Shown: in pieces, positions 36,138-50,500 of the stretch
How positions within the stretch are numbered: the stretch's first letter is position 1
How the letters are laid out: each line of letters starts with the position of its first letter
NCBI RefSeq assembly: GCF_022376445.1
Contig: NW_025955037.1
Location: 1-64,000, forward strand
Reading direction: 5' to 3'
Source: Fomitopsis serialis
Lineage: Eukaryota; Basidiomycota; Agaricomycetes; Polyporales; Fomitopsidaceae
Length of the DNA stretch: 64,000 nt
Made by a program: the position numbers and the translations under genes
The notes under the pieces: generated by a model
The model's database searches: none
The model's input: only the letters and a program-made list of their open reading frames with translations
Told to the model about the DNA's origin: nothing

Positions 36138-36615
36138 TTGCTGCATCAGACCCAGGCCGCCCTCAGATCTCAATGCTATCGACATAAGCTTGGATTGCTG
36201 GCATGTATCTGCGTCCAAACTGCCCAACTCGTATCCTTCAATCTCCACGATAGCGCGGGAACGCCCTCAACGAGCATGAGTGGAGAGCACCTCGAAGTCA
36301 ATTCTGACGACGTGTGTGCGGACAGCGAGTGACAGGAGCTGCGGAACACGGCTCTTGCAAACACACTCCCGTCGCTCCGGTACCTCGCCGTGCCCTCCGG
36401 GTACATGGTACAGGACCGCGTTCATTTCAAAGAGGCGGCATTTGTTGGACAGCCACGGTGGTGGCGGATGGCGGATGTCAGTTCCAAAGCGGACTCTGGT
36501 CTGGCGGGCACTTTGAAGGAAGGCGTGCCAGATTTAGTGAAGATTAACGACGCGGAGGCCCGGGATCGAGGATCGACGTGTACATGCACAGCGAAGTCTC
36601 TGCGGAGACTTTGAG
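36138..36615 (+). pseudogene. F-box/LRR-like protein C-terminal fragment with nonsense mutation
   Basis: The translated frame matches the C-terminal exon of the F-box gene at 51794-53423. Shared blocks include P-S-L-R-Y-(L/V)-A-V, S-G-x-M-V, D-R-V and R-W-W-R, and a similar spacing to the end. Where the intact gene has E-W-E the fragment has E-stop-Q: a TGA at about 36331 replaces the Trp codon. No F-box exon was found upstream. This is a truncated, disabled paralogue. Confidence 0.65.
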
Positions 36616-37706
36616 GCCCTAGAGTGAGTCACTGGTGTATACCTCCGTGTCGAGCGACCGCTGCCAGTGATAGACATGCACAGGTAACCTGCGTGTGCTA
36701 TAGGTGTCATGGCGATATGCTAGAGTCGGTACAAGTTCAAGGATCACAGGCCCTCTCTTTGTGTTATACTGGTGACGTCTGTCTCGTATCGACTAACAGA
36801 TCACACATCATAGTCTTGGAAGGGCCGCCTCATTCAGCCTGGTTGTCGCTACGCTCGGCCCGGGGGTGGTCACACATTGATACCGATGCACTCCACATCC
36901 CGTGGGCTCGTGTGGGCAGGGGCTCGATATCACTCATATAGATGGTCTGTATTGAGCCTTTCAGTGGACCTCCTTCAAGTTCACCAAATCGCGGAGTCTC
37001 ACGGTGCGTACAAATTTACGTCGTCTGAGCTCTAGGTGCTGATGTCTCGGCGCACAGATTGAAAGGGAATCGGTGGTCGTACAATTGGGTTTCGCGGTTC
37101 AGATCAATGACAGGGACTAACGTAGGCGTGATGCGAACGTCTTCGTACTAGTATGTGACAGGCGCGGTGAAGTGATCGTTCAACGTTTCAACGTTTAGGT
37201 CAGCTTGGATTGTAACTTGACCCGCCTTGTGCACGGCTCCAATGCCAGCATTCGATGAAACACTTGAAATCGGATCATGGGGTTTGTATGCCTATATAGA
37301 CTCGATATGCACGGCGAGGGCTAGTGTCTGGTGCCGTCGCCTGATACTCAATGGACACTGTTGCACTGGAGGATCATACTCTGTCCAGCGAATGCTGACG
37401 GCGAGTCATCAATTTCTCATCAGCCAAAGTTTGTGTCGTATAATAATCCTCTGTTGGGACCGGGAAGGCACAGCGTGAGTGGCTTTAGGTCTCACCTGCC
37501 AGACTCGTTGCACATCGTGGGCGAAACCTGACGTGCGAACTTCGAACGCATACCCCTCGATGGTCCGTATGGATTTCGAGCTGCACGATAATTTACCATT
37601 GTTGGGACAATGCTATACTGATTTACCAAAAGAACAATCGGAACTACCGATGCCAGAAGGAGCAGTCAAACCCCGAGGATCTCGACCACCTCCCATTTCA
37701 TTCCCT
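36616..37706. other. Intergenic region, 3' of the chitinase-like gene
   Basis: No supported gene; plus-strand ORFs are short and featureless. The chitinase-like gene ends at 37707. Confidence 0.4.
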
Positions 37707-40700
37707 TCAATGTGACGGCAGGATACTACCCAGCATAACATCAGGTATCTGGTTGAGAACCTGATTGGTTAGATCTTGTTTGCTGACGGGCTGCTGCACC
37801 GTGTAGACAGCTGCAGGCGTGTACAGAGGCTGTCCTTGTGCGTTCAATACTTGGTTGTTGTCCATCAAGATATAGAATGACTAGCAGAACCGAAATGTTA
37901 ACGGATGCGGCTACCGTTCAAGACTTTAAGCACACCAAGTCGACGGGAGGGGCTCCCCCAGCTTGACCATTCACCGTGTCATCGTAATACGAAATGAGCG
38001 TAGTTATTTGATTGACCAAATACGGCTTCATGTTCTTCATAATGGACGAGACTGAACAAGCCTGATCAGGTTTCCTGCGCGTTTCAAGAAGATCGGGAAC
38101 GCACTCCAGTTGTCGTACAAAGTCGGTATGTCAACCTGATCCCTGTCCGGAGCTTATAAGACGCAGTGTCAGCCTATCAAATGATATAGCATGAATTCCA
38201 CTAACCGTCTACATTTGCCGCTAAGTAGGCAGCATACCACTTCGTCCATGCTGAGCGGATACACGTATTTGCAGTCAAGAACTGGAGGAGGCTGTCAATA
38301 TCGTACAGATCGGAACAATGTACGCTCGCTTCTTGACGAACTGGGTACTGATTTGAAGTCAGCAATGCCTTTCGTTTCGAAGCCGGCGTCACGTACCTGG
38401 TTCAAGAAGGACGGAATGCCTGCCGCGGCTCTGATGACTGCGACTTGCTTCTGCGGACAGTAGTCCGCGAACTCTTGTTGACTTCGGATGTTCTTCGCCG
38501 TCAGAAATGGATCTAGCCGCTGTTCGCCATCGTAGAAGGCAGTGTTCTTAATCTCATTGGCCGTCTGCTCCCTGCGTAGACTGAAGTGAATATATGGCTT
38601 ACATCCAGATGTGTTGGACACGTACAAAATAACCATACTGCCAGTGGCACCGTTGAGAAGATAACCCGGATAACAGTTACCTATCATACTGAAGAGTGAT
38701 TGAGACCCAGGCAACCAGGCTGGCACTTGGACAAGGTTATCTTCCACCCAGGCACAGAAGTCGATGCCGCTAGCGGGACTGGACAGCCCAGCTGCAGTTT
38801 GCCATAGCTGCGAAAATTGAGCGAGATAATCAACAAATAGTGATGACAGGCTCATTTCGTAAACATGTTCACGAGCATAGATGTTTTTTCCGGTCGCCTA
38901 GATCATATCATCAATGACAACTGAAGTTCCCGACCGCACTTCGATACTTACTGTGACGAGGTTGCCCCCTAAATTGAGCGGAAGTTGCGTGTACGATCCC
39001 ATCGTAGGGGAAAGCGTTCCGGGATTTTCGTGATCGTAGTAGGCGATGATATTTGTACTGGCATATTCCGGAACGGACACCTGGACACAAAGTAATCAGC
39101 ATTACTTGAGCGCATTAATACAGTCAACGACGTTACACTGATATCACACGTCTGCAGCTTAGCGTACTTGGCCAAGCTGACCGGGTGCGTGCTAATATTG
39201 GACCTCTTGTTAATGAATGAGGTGTTTGCGTACATTGCCTTGGCGTCGTCTGGTGACAGGTATCGGCGCGCCAGGACATCAATGAGCTGCCCGGTCGGAT
39301 CCATGTCAGTATCACTATAACATATGCAATCCTCTAATATTTATGAACACCATTAGCCACCGCCGTGTCGTGCAGAAATGGTACTACTACGTACGTCCAA
39401 GTGAATTGGTTTGATCAAGATCGCTGGACTCTTCTGGACAGAAGAGAGATCCTGGGAGATACGGAATAGTATCCCGCCGCCCCAAGCTCGACGTCGAGGC
39501 CTTCCGCTTGGCCATCTCAGGCGAGTCCGGCGGCTTGATGGGAAGTGTTGGTTGCTCAGCGGCTCGAGGAACGTCCGGTCTATGTTCCCATCTCGAGTAG
39601 AATGCGTGCGGATCACGATGCTGCATGGGAAGTGTATTTCCACTTGCAGCTGAATCAGACATTGCGTACAATTGGCCATCGCGTCTGTTGAAACTCGAAG
39701 CCGAGTCATAACAAGCACCGCCGAAGTCGAAGGTGTTTTGGTAGAAGGTGTTCTGGGAAACGATGTGTTCTCAGCGGCAGCGGACGCAGAGATGCAGAAA
39801 GCCCACATACATCCCACTGATCGTTCCACCATACGACTGCGCCTTTCAATCCACCATGCAGATTGACACCGTACTGAGGCTGAATACAGATTTTGGGTGA
39901 TTGCTGTAAGAAGTCAGCATGGCCCGAGTACAGTCGGACGGTGTCATGCTTTAGGTACTCACCGTCTCCGACACACTACCATTCAGAATCAATCCAGCGT
40001 ATAGCTCCGCTTGAACGTAGGCCTATAGAATGTGCCAGAATCAGTGATCACAGTGAAGCTAGGCATACCAGAAACATACCGTCGCGTCCATAACAGATCC
40101 CCCGAGCACAGTGAGGCCAAGCTCAAGGCTAGGGGTAAGATATGCGGTGAGACCTCCACTCAATTCGACGTTGTATCCGAAGTCTGATAACTCTTCAGTC
40201 TAGGAAAACAATGACCATCAGAGGGGCCGCGTACCATAGTTGTATCCATTGTTGTTGGCAGTTGATCCTGTCAGATTGGGTCCTAGAGTGGGCTCGTCAG
40301 AAGTAGAGCCCAAGGCGTAGTGTACACTGTGTTTGAAACAATATTAGCACCTGTTCCACGACATTAGTGTTAAGCCTTACGGGGAACGTATATCCGACAG
40401 TCGTTGACAGTTGTCCGGTGAGCGATATCTCGCCTGACAGCTCTGCGTACAGGTGCAAACTCGGACCAAGAGTCAGCAGTCCAGGATAATACAATCCTGG
40501 GAAGCCGAAACTGATGAGCTCATACTGGCCCGAATTCCATTCCGCTTTCGCAAGGCCCTGTATGGTGAAGGTCGCGGAGGCGGATGCGCCCACATCTACA
40601 TATACGTAAGCCTGTTGTATAGCTGGTGGGACCACCGTTGCCTCACGACGATATTTGAGTAAGTGGACATTGAGAGTACTGCTCGAAATCAACACACCTC

Positions 40701-43700
40701 AAGGTAGTAACCGAACTGCGAAGAGATCTGGGCGTTTCCATAAACCGAAATGTCCAAACTTGACTCGAAGTTCGGACAGGACTCCTGAACTCGCGATGCC
40801 TGATCAGGCTGCGATCACTGACTATATGACTAGCAATTACCTGAGCATGATAGATCGTATACGTGTCCGACCAGTGGAAGTTCCGCGATATGCTGTTCCC
40901 GTTTGTGATCGTATTGAGGCGCTGTAACCACTCTGTGAAGCCGCCAAACCAACGCTTCTCGTATTCAAGGGGCTGGTGGAAGTTGCGCTTGTAGTGCAAG
41001 TCTCGCTTACGGCTAGTTGGTGAGCTGTCTGGTAAGCTACAGCGGTGGTCAATTGATAATCTAAGCCTGCCCTCGGTGCATGCTCTAACCTGTCGACTAC
41101 AAAAGCATAAGCACAAAAATACACGTCGGTGGAAACACAATAGACGTACTCATCTCATCCCAATAGCCAGGTATATCAGTAATATCCGCTCGCATACTGT
41201 CACGTTTCGAGCTTTAGACATGTCTAACACGCTCGAGCCACCCCGAGAAACTCACTAGACAGGGCCATTATCTTCCGGAATAGCATCAAACTGGTAGTCA
41301 AATGCGAGCGAATAGACTTTCTCGGTGGCCGGTAGGCTAGCTTGATGTGCAGCTGGCAACGCCGTCTGATCTTGATGCACTTCCATGGAAACGACACGCG
41401 CATAAGGGCCGGCACCACATGAGGAGGGCATTCGAACCTTCGAAAATGTCAGCGAAACTCAGATACATGCAAGTGGCGGCACGAACGATTGTATGTTGGG
41501 CTTGTCCAATAAAGACATGTCCGCAACCCGCATTATCATCGTCTATCGGCATGGAACAATACGCAAGGACAGTTTGCGCCTGATCGCTTCGACCGTCGCA
41601 GCCGACAAGCACCCAATCGCTCTGGACGTCCAGACTTGACACAGATTGCGCGTTTGGTGATGTGATGAATACCTCACCGAACTATCGTGCTATCAGACAT
41701 GCGGAAAGAATTCTTACGACAGTACGCTGTTCACTCACTGGCGAGTCGTTTTCTTGACCATCGTCACTTATGCCCGTGAAACCAGCGCCTTGACTGGTGG
41801 TATCCGATGGACCCTACATGACAGACCGCTTGAGAAGCGAGCCAGGAAATGGACTGACAATACACTCACAGTATTATCATCGAAGTCTGCAGTGAATGAC
41901 GCAGGCTGGTCAGCGCCGTATCCTTGACCGAGTGGGATAACCCAATCTTCGGGCACCGGTAGAAACTCTTCGCTCGCAGGTGGTGTACAGCAATAGTTCC
42001 GCCGAGCTTTTCCCGTACAGGTCGAGCTGGCATCGCCTTGGATATCTTGAACTGTGACATGCTCATGAGATAATGATGTGCGTTGTGAGAAGTTGTTGTG
42101 AGACGTACAGACGCTAACTTCCCCAACAGCACAGGCGGCATCTGTGCATGCAGGAGGGGTACCAACCCAATGACAACCCGTGAAACCTGACAAAACCAGC
42201 AATTAGCAAAGCATTGGAGAGGGCGACAACGTAGACAGAGGATGAGCCGGGATACCCACTGCTTTCTGATGCGCAACAGACGGGTTTATTGTTCGAGGGG
42301 CAGACAGTTGGGCATGTCTGCTTTGCCTTGACGTTCGGGTCTTCGTTCTCTGCCTCGCATCCACCGTTGTCCTAGGATACACCACATCATGTAAGTATAT
42401 CGCGAGATGTCGTTGCAATAGACGTACAGTGCTTCCTTGCTTGACAAACGTCAGGCCAGTATAGCCACTAGGACACTCCGATAGTGTCTGACTGCAACCC
42501 GTCGCATAGCAATCAAGTAGTGCCGAGGAACCTGAGTCACAGCAATAGGCTTGTTGTCCTGCATAGCGTGTTAAAGACGAATGGAAATACACTACGCATG
42601 AAGCCACCTTTAACGCAGGTTGGCCATTGAGTGTTTCCCGCAGGGTCTAGTGCTAGAGTCACTTCCCCGACGTTGCACTAACCATCACAAGTAGTTCCTG
42701 TACAGTATTCAATCGATGGGCCTACTGTCGCTAACGACGTATGATGACAGAAAGCTCACCTCCGCCCCCACGCCAACTACAGCCCTGTGGCACGGCTGCC
42801 TTGGGACAGCAGAGACTCGCGCGATTCTTGTCAGTGCACTTCGAACCCGTCGGCGGCGTAGTCACTGTCGTCATCAGGGTCCAATCTGATGGACAGCCCT
42901 CACCGCACCCCGTGTATTGGCACTCATTCGTTTGTGTGGAACTTGCATTGTTGATGCCGATGTCCGGGTACAGCCCAGTGAGCGCCGTGTATTGCGTGTC
43001 GTCCTGGTCAACGGACCAAATAAATGAGCCGCCAACGATTGTCTCGAGATAGTCCATTTTGAGCTTGAACGTCTCTGCATCATCGTATGACACCTAGAGC
43101 GGCATGAATACGTCAACATGAACTCGCACATGCAGCCTTGGCTCGGAGCACCCACCCATTGACGATCATTCCACACGATATACTTGACGGCAGCGTCCTC
43201 GTCAAGCACAGGATCCAAGTCATTGTCGTTGATGATGTCCTTCACGTTCCGTCAATCCGTGTACAATCAATTGACAAATGAACGACCTCACCTCGATCTC
43301 TGCGAATGAAAGCGTGCCGGGGCTGTGGGTACAAGGTCCTGCGTCACCAGGACCACTGAATGGACACTGTTATCATCACATGAGCACACAACGAGAATCG
43401 TGCGCGGAAGAACTGACTCCGGGAATTGTACACTCAGCCGTTGCGAGCTCAAAGCTGCGCCCATAAAACCCGAAACTGGCGAGGCGCAACAGCGTAAGTT
43501 GATGTCGATCATCAGCAAGCGGAGGGAACATACCCAATGTTGACTTGCGACCAGTCCACATCGACGTTCTGGAAAAGCTGTAGCGTGCTCTTGATCTCCG
43601 TCAAATTCGTGTGCGCGAGCACGATGCTCCCGATGTACGGATCGTTTCCTAAACCCGGTCAGATCTTCCGAACGCGCCCAGATACGTCAGCACTAACCGT

Positions 43701-45489
43701 CCCAAACCTAAAATTGTATCAATCAGTGATGTTTCAATGAAGAGATGTACCACATACGCCGTGCAAATCATACGTCATGACATTGACGAAGTCTGCCGAA
43801 TGAAGCAGTCCTGTGAGGTTGAAATGCTGTAGGTACCTGGGACGGAGAGAGTGAATTGATACATCAAGCATCAAGACGCTGGTAGACGTACCAGTACGAG
43901 GAAGGGGCCGTGAACGAGATCCCGTAGTCACCACCAAAGGCAGTCCTCAAAGCCTTCATGAATGCAACATAGTTATCTGTGTCCGCGGGATTCCCGCCAC
44001 GATCGTACGCAGCAGGATATTCCCAGTCAATATCTATACACAGTGTGTTATTCGTCTGCATGCCAAGAATTATGAGACGATCCACTCACCGATACCATCG
44101 AACCCATACGCTTGCATCGTATTCAGGGCACTCTTCACGAAAGTATTGGTGTTCTCTGTACTGGCAACGAGTTGACTGAAGATCGTCGAAGTCGGCGGGT
44201 CGTTGAAGGACCAGTGTAAGGTTGCTGGAGGTGGTGGTGAGTCGTCGGTCGTCACAAGTGCGTTAGATCCCGTTCCATAGCGGTAAACGACGCAGCGTAG
44301 TGACGGTACAAGAAAAACGACTAGTCTTATGTAAGCTACGAAGTCCGAGCTATCTGCCTTGGGAACCCTAACCCTCGACATCCTTACAACCAGCCACCAA
44401 CCGACAGGAACACCTTCAAAGCCGAGTTTCGTTGCTTCAGCGCTGTCGTTCGGGACCAGAGGTTTTGGTCTCCTGGTGACATCTCGATGATTTCATAAGC
44501 AGACGATATGAGAGCGAATGCGTAGTTGACTACATTCGTTGTGTGGTCAGTTCTCGTTACACGAACATATACTCAATACACACCATGCGTAAGGATGTCA
44601 ACGGCGATTTGCTCGGGCTCGTAGTAGTCGCATGAACGCGAAGAGGATACAGCCCAGCCTTCGTAGTAGCCGATACGTCGGTGGGTAGCCCCGCCCCCGG
44701 AGATGTCATCACCGCCGCCAGTCGGAGGTACGGGGTTACAATCACTTTGACAGCCTACCCCGCAAAAGTCCGCTACGGGTACACATTGGCTACGAGTTAG
44801 TTGCCGAGAGCGTCGCGATAATGATAACGGTCTTACAGGTCGTTCCACAGAAGCCGTATTGCGAGCAGCAGACGTTGAGGGGACATGTACGATTGACAGG
44901 GGGCGCGTATTGTCCACATTCTGCCTGCGACAGGAATGAGAGTGCGGTTCACATGTAACGCCAGTATATAACTTACAACCGCGTTGCAATTCGATGTGCA
45001 ATTTCCACCTAGAGAGCTTATGGGGGTACAGAATTCTGGGCCGTATCCGCAGAAACCGCTGTTAGCATTGCAGCATGCGCCTACGAGATTCGTCTTCGGT
45101 CAGTATTAAATCTGTCCAAAGACATAGTCTCAAGAACATACCATTAGCACAAGGAATATCAGCCGTACAGCTTCCGACCGGAAGTCCACTGGCAGGAATA
45201 GTAGGCTGAGGAAGACTGGTGTCGGAGGTTGTCGACGTGTGAGATGCCATCGATGTTTGAGAAGGCGTCGATATTTGAGAAGTCGATGTTTGAGAAGTTG
45301 TCGACGTTTGAGAGACCACAAACGAGGTTGTCGCCGCAAGAGCTAGCGTCACGGTAGACTATAATCAGCTGGGGAATCATAGTACGATGGATCGATACGT
45401 ACCGGCGACAAGACTTTGAAGGAAGCGCATAGACTCAGGATCAACCGAGAGGATTGACTTAAGGAGGTCTCAGCCCTGTCGAGTCTCAT
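37707..45489 (-). CDS. Killer-toxin-like GH18 chitinase (subgroup C type) with chitin-binding modules
   Basis: Very large secreted protein encoded by many small exons. From the N-terminus: a Ser/Thr-rich linker (about 45350-45150); two hevein-type chitin-binding (CBM18) modules rich in Cys (about 45160-44750); then a GH18 domain beginning R-I-G-Y-Y-E-G-W (44710). The GH18 domain has N-Y-A-F-A, F-L-S-V-G-G-W and the catalytic D-G-I-D-I-D-W-E (44100-44010), in which the Glu is the proton donor. It ends with the W-N-D-R-Q-W-V-S-Y-D-D block (43180-43050). Cys-rich repeats follow (42900-41960), then a long C-terminal region like that joined to GH18 in zymocin-related fungal chitinases, with A-T-G-K-N-I-Y-A-R-E-H (about 38890). 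The stop is at 37707. The start is uncertain: ATG 45489 keeps frame, while ATG 45430 gives a better signal peptide but the wrong phase. It cleaves chitin at the wall or in competitors. It is divergent from the LysM gene. Confidence 0.8.
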
Positions 45490-47538
45490 ACCGGCAGTAC
45501 TTGTGTAAATGTTGGGCGCTGGATGTTCGCAGTCCATTCGTGCTAGTCAGTATCATCGCATAGACGCTTCCATGTGGGCGGACATAAGTCGGGATGAGCG
45601 TCGAAAGCCGATCCGAAGAGCAAGGTATCAGCCGGGCGTTAGACAACTGAATGTGGAGGCTATGCCGGCGCCGAGCGGTGTATGACAAGGGAGATTAGTA
45701 GAAAGACACACATGTTGCCATACATGCAGCGCTTTTGACGCGACAGGACCAGGATGGAAAGTGACTCGGGGAACACGCACTAAATGTTCTTGTCATCATC
45801 TAGGAAAGGCCATAGGGTAACGTTGGTTTGTGACTCGACGGCTACGTACCACTTGAGCGGATGGGTGCGACTTGGCTAGACATTCACATCAGGGCTTGTT
45901 ATCGACCGACTGGCAAACAAAACATCTGACTCACACGCGTTCCCCGCTGGCTCGAAGGACAATTATCAGCCTGAAATGGGTCGATCATCTCGCCGCGAGT
46001 TTGACGTTTGACCTTACAGTGCCAGCGCAGGCCACTCCCAGCGTGGCAGTCGCGATCGGTGGTCAGACCGATACTCTACATAGTGAAGCTTTGAAGCAGG
46101 TACGTTTGATGAACAGATGATTTACAGATCATCATGCAACCTTGATGGGACCTAGAGGCGGCGCCGTTTCATGCAATTCTTTCAGGACAGTCGAATCAAG
46201 TCATGATCAATCGGGTTGTGAATGGAGCGATCGAATGGAGCGTGAAGTGTCTTTAGTAACTGTTAGTACTGGTTCTGAGAAGGTAAGTACACCAGTTCTG
46301 AGGCTTCCGTCCTTGCTGTCACTGCCACTTACAGGATTTGACTCAGCTCGACTTGTACGACCGACTGTGATCAAAGCCAGAACTTGTCGTTGTAATAGCA
46401 GTGGATGTGCACCTCTTGTGCTTTGACAAGATTCTCTCCTGTAACGAGCAGGAGCGGCTCGGGCGGTTGCAGTGGCTGCGGTCGGACTGAACGAGCGAGA
46501 ACGGATACGGAGTTAACCCGAATACTGGTGGCGAGGAACTACGGTGCAGGCTGGGGCGATGTATCTATCAGTGCTGACGTAAGCACGTGGCGCCGGGCGC
46601 ACACCTCGGCGTCAGCGGCAAATTCGGCGACCCAGTGGTACGTGTCACACTGGCAACTGAGACGCGTTGACCAGCCTTGGTTATAGACTCATGTACAGTC
46701 CAACTACTACTCTCCGGTTCAAGCACGGATCACACTTTATTCTGTCAGCGTCAACAACCGGCTGATACGAATCTCCCTGTCGTTTGCTCTGGACTCGGAC
46801 GGAAGTCTCCTCCGTCTCTTCCGTCCTTCAACTGGCGCTGTCCCTCTTCCCCAACCGTCTTCGGGAGCTAAGTGCGTCGGCGAAACTTACAGCACACGCC
46901 TACCAAGCTGAGTTCTTGTAGCCATGTGTTCCTCAGCAACCGCGACCACAAGTCTAAGATAGAGAAAGATCACGGAGCGGTGACTCACGTAGAGCACCTG
47001 CCACAATCATTTGGGACTCTGCAAAGTATGTGTGCGGCCTAATCAGTGCCCGGCAATGTCTTCCGACGACCATAGCGATCTCTCACAACATCAGCAAGCT
47101 TTTCGCCGATTAACGGACCGCCCGGTGCATCTGTACAGTGCTGCCGGCGTTCTCTCTTCAGTTGCCATACGCACTAACTACTATGTAGAATCCCGCCAGC
47201 GGCAATCTCAGCGACCACCGTGCCTTAGCCACAATGGAAGTATCCATGGTTTGACCCATGTAGATCTGATGTCTACGTTCTGGCCATGCGTCTGTCAACA
47301 TAGCCTTGCCAACTGCCTGGCTGTTGCGGCGATAATGCGGCAGGCTGACTAGGATTGATGCAGATAAAACAACATCTTTCGGGACGAATCTCAAGCCTGT
47401 TCCCAGTGTCGCGCCCGGTGCGCGTCTGTGCACCCTCCAATTCTGAAGATCGAGTCTTGTGCATGTATACTCCCAGCCTTGGCTCTTCCGTACAGTCCCC
47501 ACAATCTGCCCACCCCCTCAATCTCCCCGCTTCTCGCT
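45490..47538. other. Shared upstream region of the chitinase-like and LysM genes
   Basis: A 2-kb divergent intergenic region with only short ORFs lacking motifs. It must contain both promoters. I see no clear TATA element close to either start. Confidence 0.45.
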
Positions 47539-50500
47539 ATGTTGGTGCTACGCCTTGTTATCGTCGCCACCATCGTGTCTGGCGTTGCAGCTGACTGGCT
47601 GACTTCCTTCAAACATAGGCTGACGTCGATCAGCGACGCACACAATGCACTTTTCCACGATCGGCTTCTCGGGCAGCTGAGATCTGCGCGTGCATCTGCT
47701 TCTCCGTCGCCGTCTTCCCCTGCACCGACGCCTTCGACCGTTACTTCTCTTCATCTGCACATCCTTGACACTACGCTAAGCAATGCTACAAGTCCGTACG
47801 CCGATAACAGTACTACGTCCTTTGTATTGTACACCTCGGACGCCCTGCCGACCAACCCTGCCCCTCCGTCCGCCTGCGCTGACTCACTCACTGCCGCAAT
47901 TCAGTGCAATTCCACTGTTCCTCTCATGAGGTATGCTGCTATTGCTTCGTGCTGCTTGCTTCTGACACGCCCTCGTAGCTCGTACGACTATCTGTTCCAG
48001 GACACCGCCGATCTCGAGGCTGTCTGCACATCCGCGTGCTCCACCGCCCTGACAGGCTACCGTGCTGCTGTCGCGACGAACTGCGCGGGCTACACGTTCA
48101 CCGACTCGACGAACGCGACATATCCCGCGACGTACGTCATCGACACCGTCCTAGGTGCATACGAGCTGCAGTGTCTCTATGACGCGTCCGACGCGCAGTA
48201 CTGTGGTCCTGTTGTGAACGGATATAACGCGACGGGCGGTCTGCTCTCCCTTCCCAGCAGCGAATTGTGCACCTTCTGCACTCTGGAGACGCTCAACATC
48301 ACTGTGTCCAACCCGGTCTCATCCTCGTACCCGCTACAGGACCTGCTCTCCGAAGCTGTCCAACAATGTGGCTCGTACGTGATGTGCTATCCTCGCTGCC
48401 ACTATCTGACCGCGTATTCCAGCGCGTACGATTCATACAACGTTACTGTCGCCCCCTCTGAGGTCGTCTCCGCCGCGCCGACCGCCACGTTCGGTGTGAC
48501 CGGCCCGCCGCCTATGTCTGCCACCTGTGCCTACACCGGCCAAAACGTCACTATCTCGACCAACACCACTTGCGCCGCGCTCGGCACTCAGTATCAAGTA
48601 TCCACGAACGACATCCGATCAAGCAACCCGGGACTTGTCGACAGTACCTGCGCAATCACTGCTCCCGCGACGCTGTGCATCCCACCCGCGTGCAACCTAT
48701 ACACGGTCCAAACGAATGATACTTGCGACTCCGTCGCCGCTGCGAGCGGCTCGCTGACGGGTACAAACGTCACGACAGTACAGCTTATCTCGATCAATCC
48801 GGAGCTGGGGACGTATTGCCAGAGCATATCGGCGTTGGTGGGAGACACAATCTGTCTCAGTCCGAACGGAGGATGGCCTGCGGTTGGAGTGACTACGACT
48901 GCCCTGCCGAGCCCGACGCCGACTGCTGTCGCTCCAGTTCCCATGCCGACGGGACCGGGATCTACGCCAAATTGCGGAAGATGGTACTTGACGAAGGAAG
49001 GTAAGTTGATGAGCTTCAGTGCGTTTTCGAACACTGAAATTCTGTATAGGCGATTACTGTAACAGGTCAGGCTCGTTGCGGTGGAATTGTCTCCTCTGCT
49101 GATGACGATCACCAGTATCATCATAGCCAACGGCATCACACTTGCTGACTTCTTGACGATCAACCCTGAGGTGAGATACTTCAAGTGTTTGTTCGGGGTT
49201 CAGGAACGCGACCTCATGGCAAAGACTGTTAGATCAACGCCGATTGTACAAACCTTTGGCTTGCGTATGTATATACATCTTAATCGCATCATTCGGCTTC
49301 TTATTGCGTGGGTCGTTTAGGTACTACTATTGCGGTCTGCCACATCTAACTCATTGAACATGCACACGCCACTGACATTGATGTAGTTGCACCATACCCA
49401 CCGCTGGCCTCCTCAACAGCGCCCCCGATCCCGACCGGGAACTTCAGCAATGGCGGCATGAACCACGACCCGTTGCCGACCGCCAATTACACGCCCATCT
49501 GGTACACGATGACGTTGGACCCGGTTGGTGTGGCCGTGCCCACAAACGTAGCCAACGGCACGCGCACTTTAGGTCAGTCTGCTGTGCACCCTTCCCACGT
49601 CTGAGCTGATCATATTTTCTAGAATGCGGATATTATTACGATGTTCAGGTATCATGATGATGTAAGCTTCATCCTTCGTTGCTCGCTGACGGATCTCTTC
49701 GACCTACAGAGCAATGACACCCTCGACTCGATTTCTTCAGAGGTCGGACTCAACGTATCCGTACTCGAGACCTGGAACCCACAGCTCGCAAATGCGGCAC
49801 CCATCGCGAACACGAGCATCTGCGTCGTTTTCCCCACAGGGAACTATACGCTCTACAACGCGACGCGCCCGTCCAATGCCGACCCGAAGAGTACACCGGA
49901 CTGCGCGGAGTGGTACACCGTCGTCGCCGGTGATGGCTGCGCGAGCATTGAGGCCGAGTTCGGGCTCACGAGCGACCAATTTCTGGAGTTGAACCCCGGC
50001 GCAGGTGCTGACTGTACTACCCTACAGCTCGGGGTGAGGTACGTTCACTCTCTATATGCCGTTCGTCTCGTTTCGATGTTACTAACAGACTTCCGTAGCT
50101 ATTGCGTGCTTTCGATATACCTGCCCTCCTCAACGACGACCGGTCCTCCCAGCAATCTTGCAGCGGGATCGTTCACGAATTGTACATCATACGCGACCGT
50201 AGTCAGCGGGGACACATGCTCGACACTGGAGGTTGCAGCGAACATATCCTTTACTGATCTACTACGGTGGAATCCCGAGGTATGGTGTTCCGTAATTCGA
50301 CTACACCGAATTCTAATTGTGAATGGATAGCTCGATACAGCATGTGAGACCATTGAGCTCAATGCGGCGTATTGCGTTGGTGGCGGAGGTTTGATGTTTC
50401 ACGAGCCTCATAAGATCCGGTCGACTGATCAGACCTCTCAGGTGACGCCTGTCCCAAGCTCTACACTGTCGCTTCCGGCGACTACTGTGGTCTCATTGAG

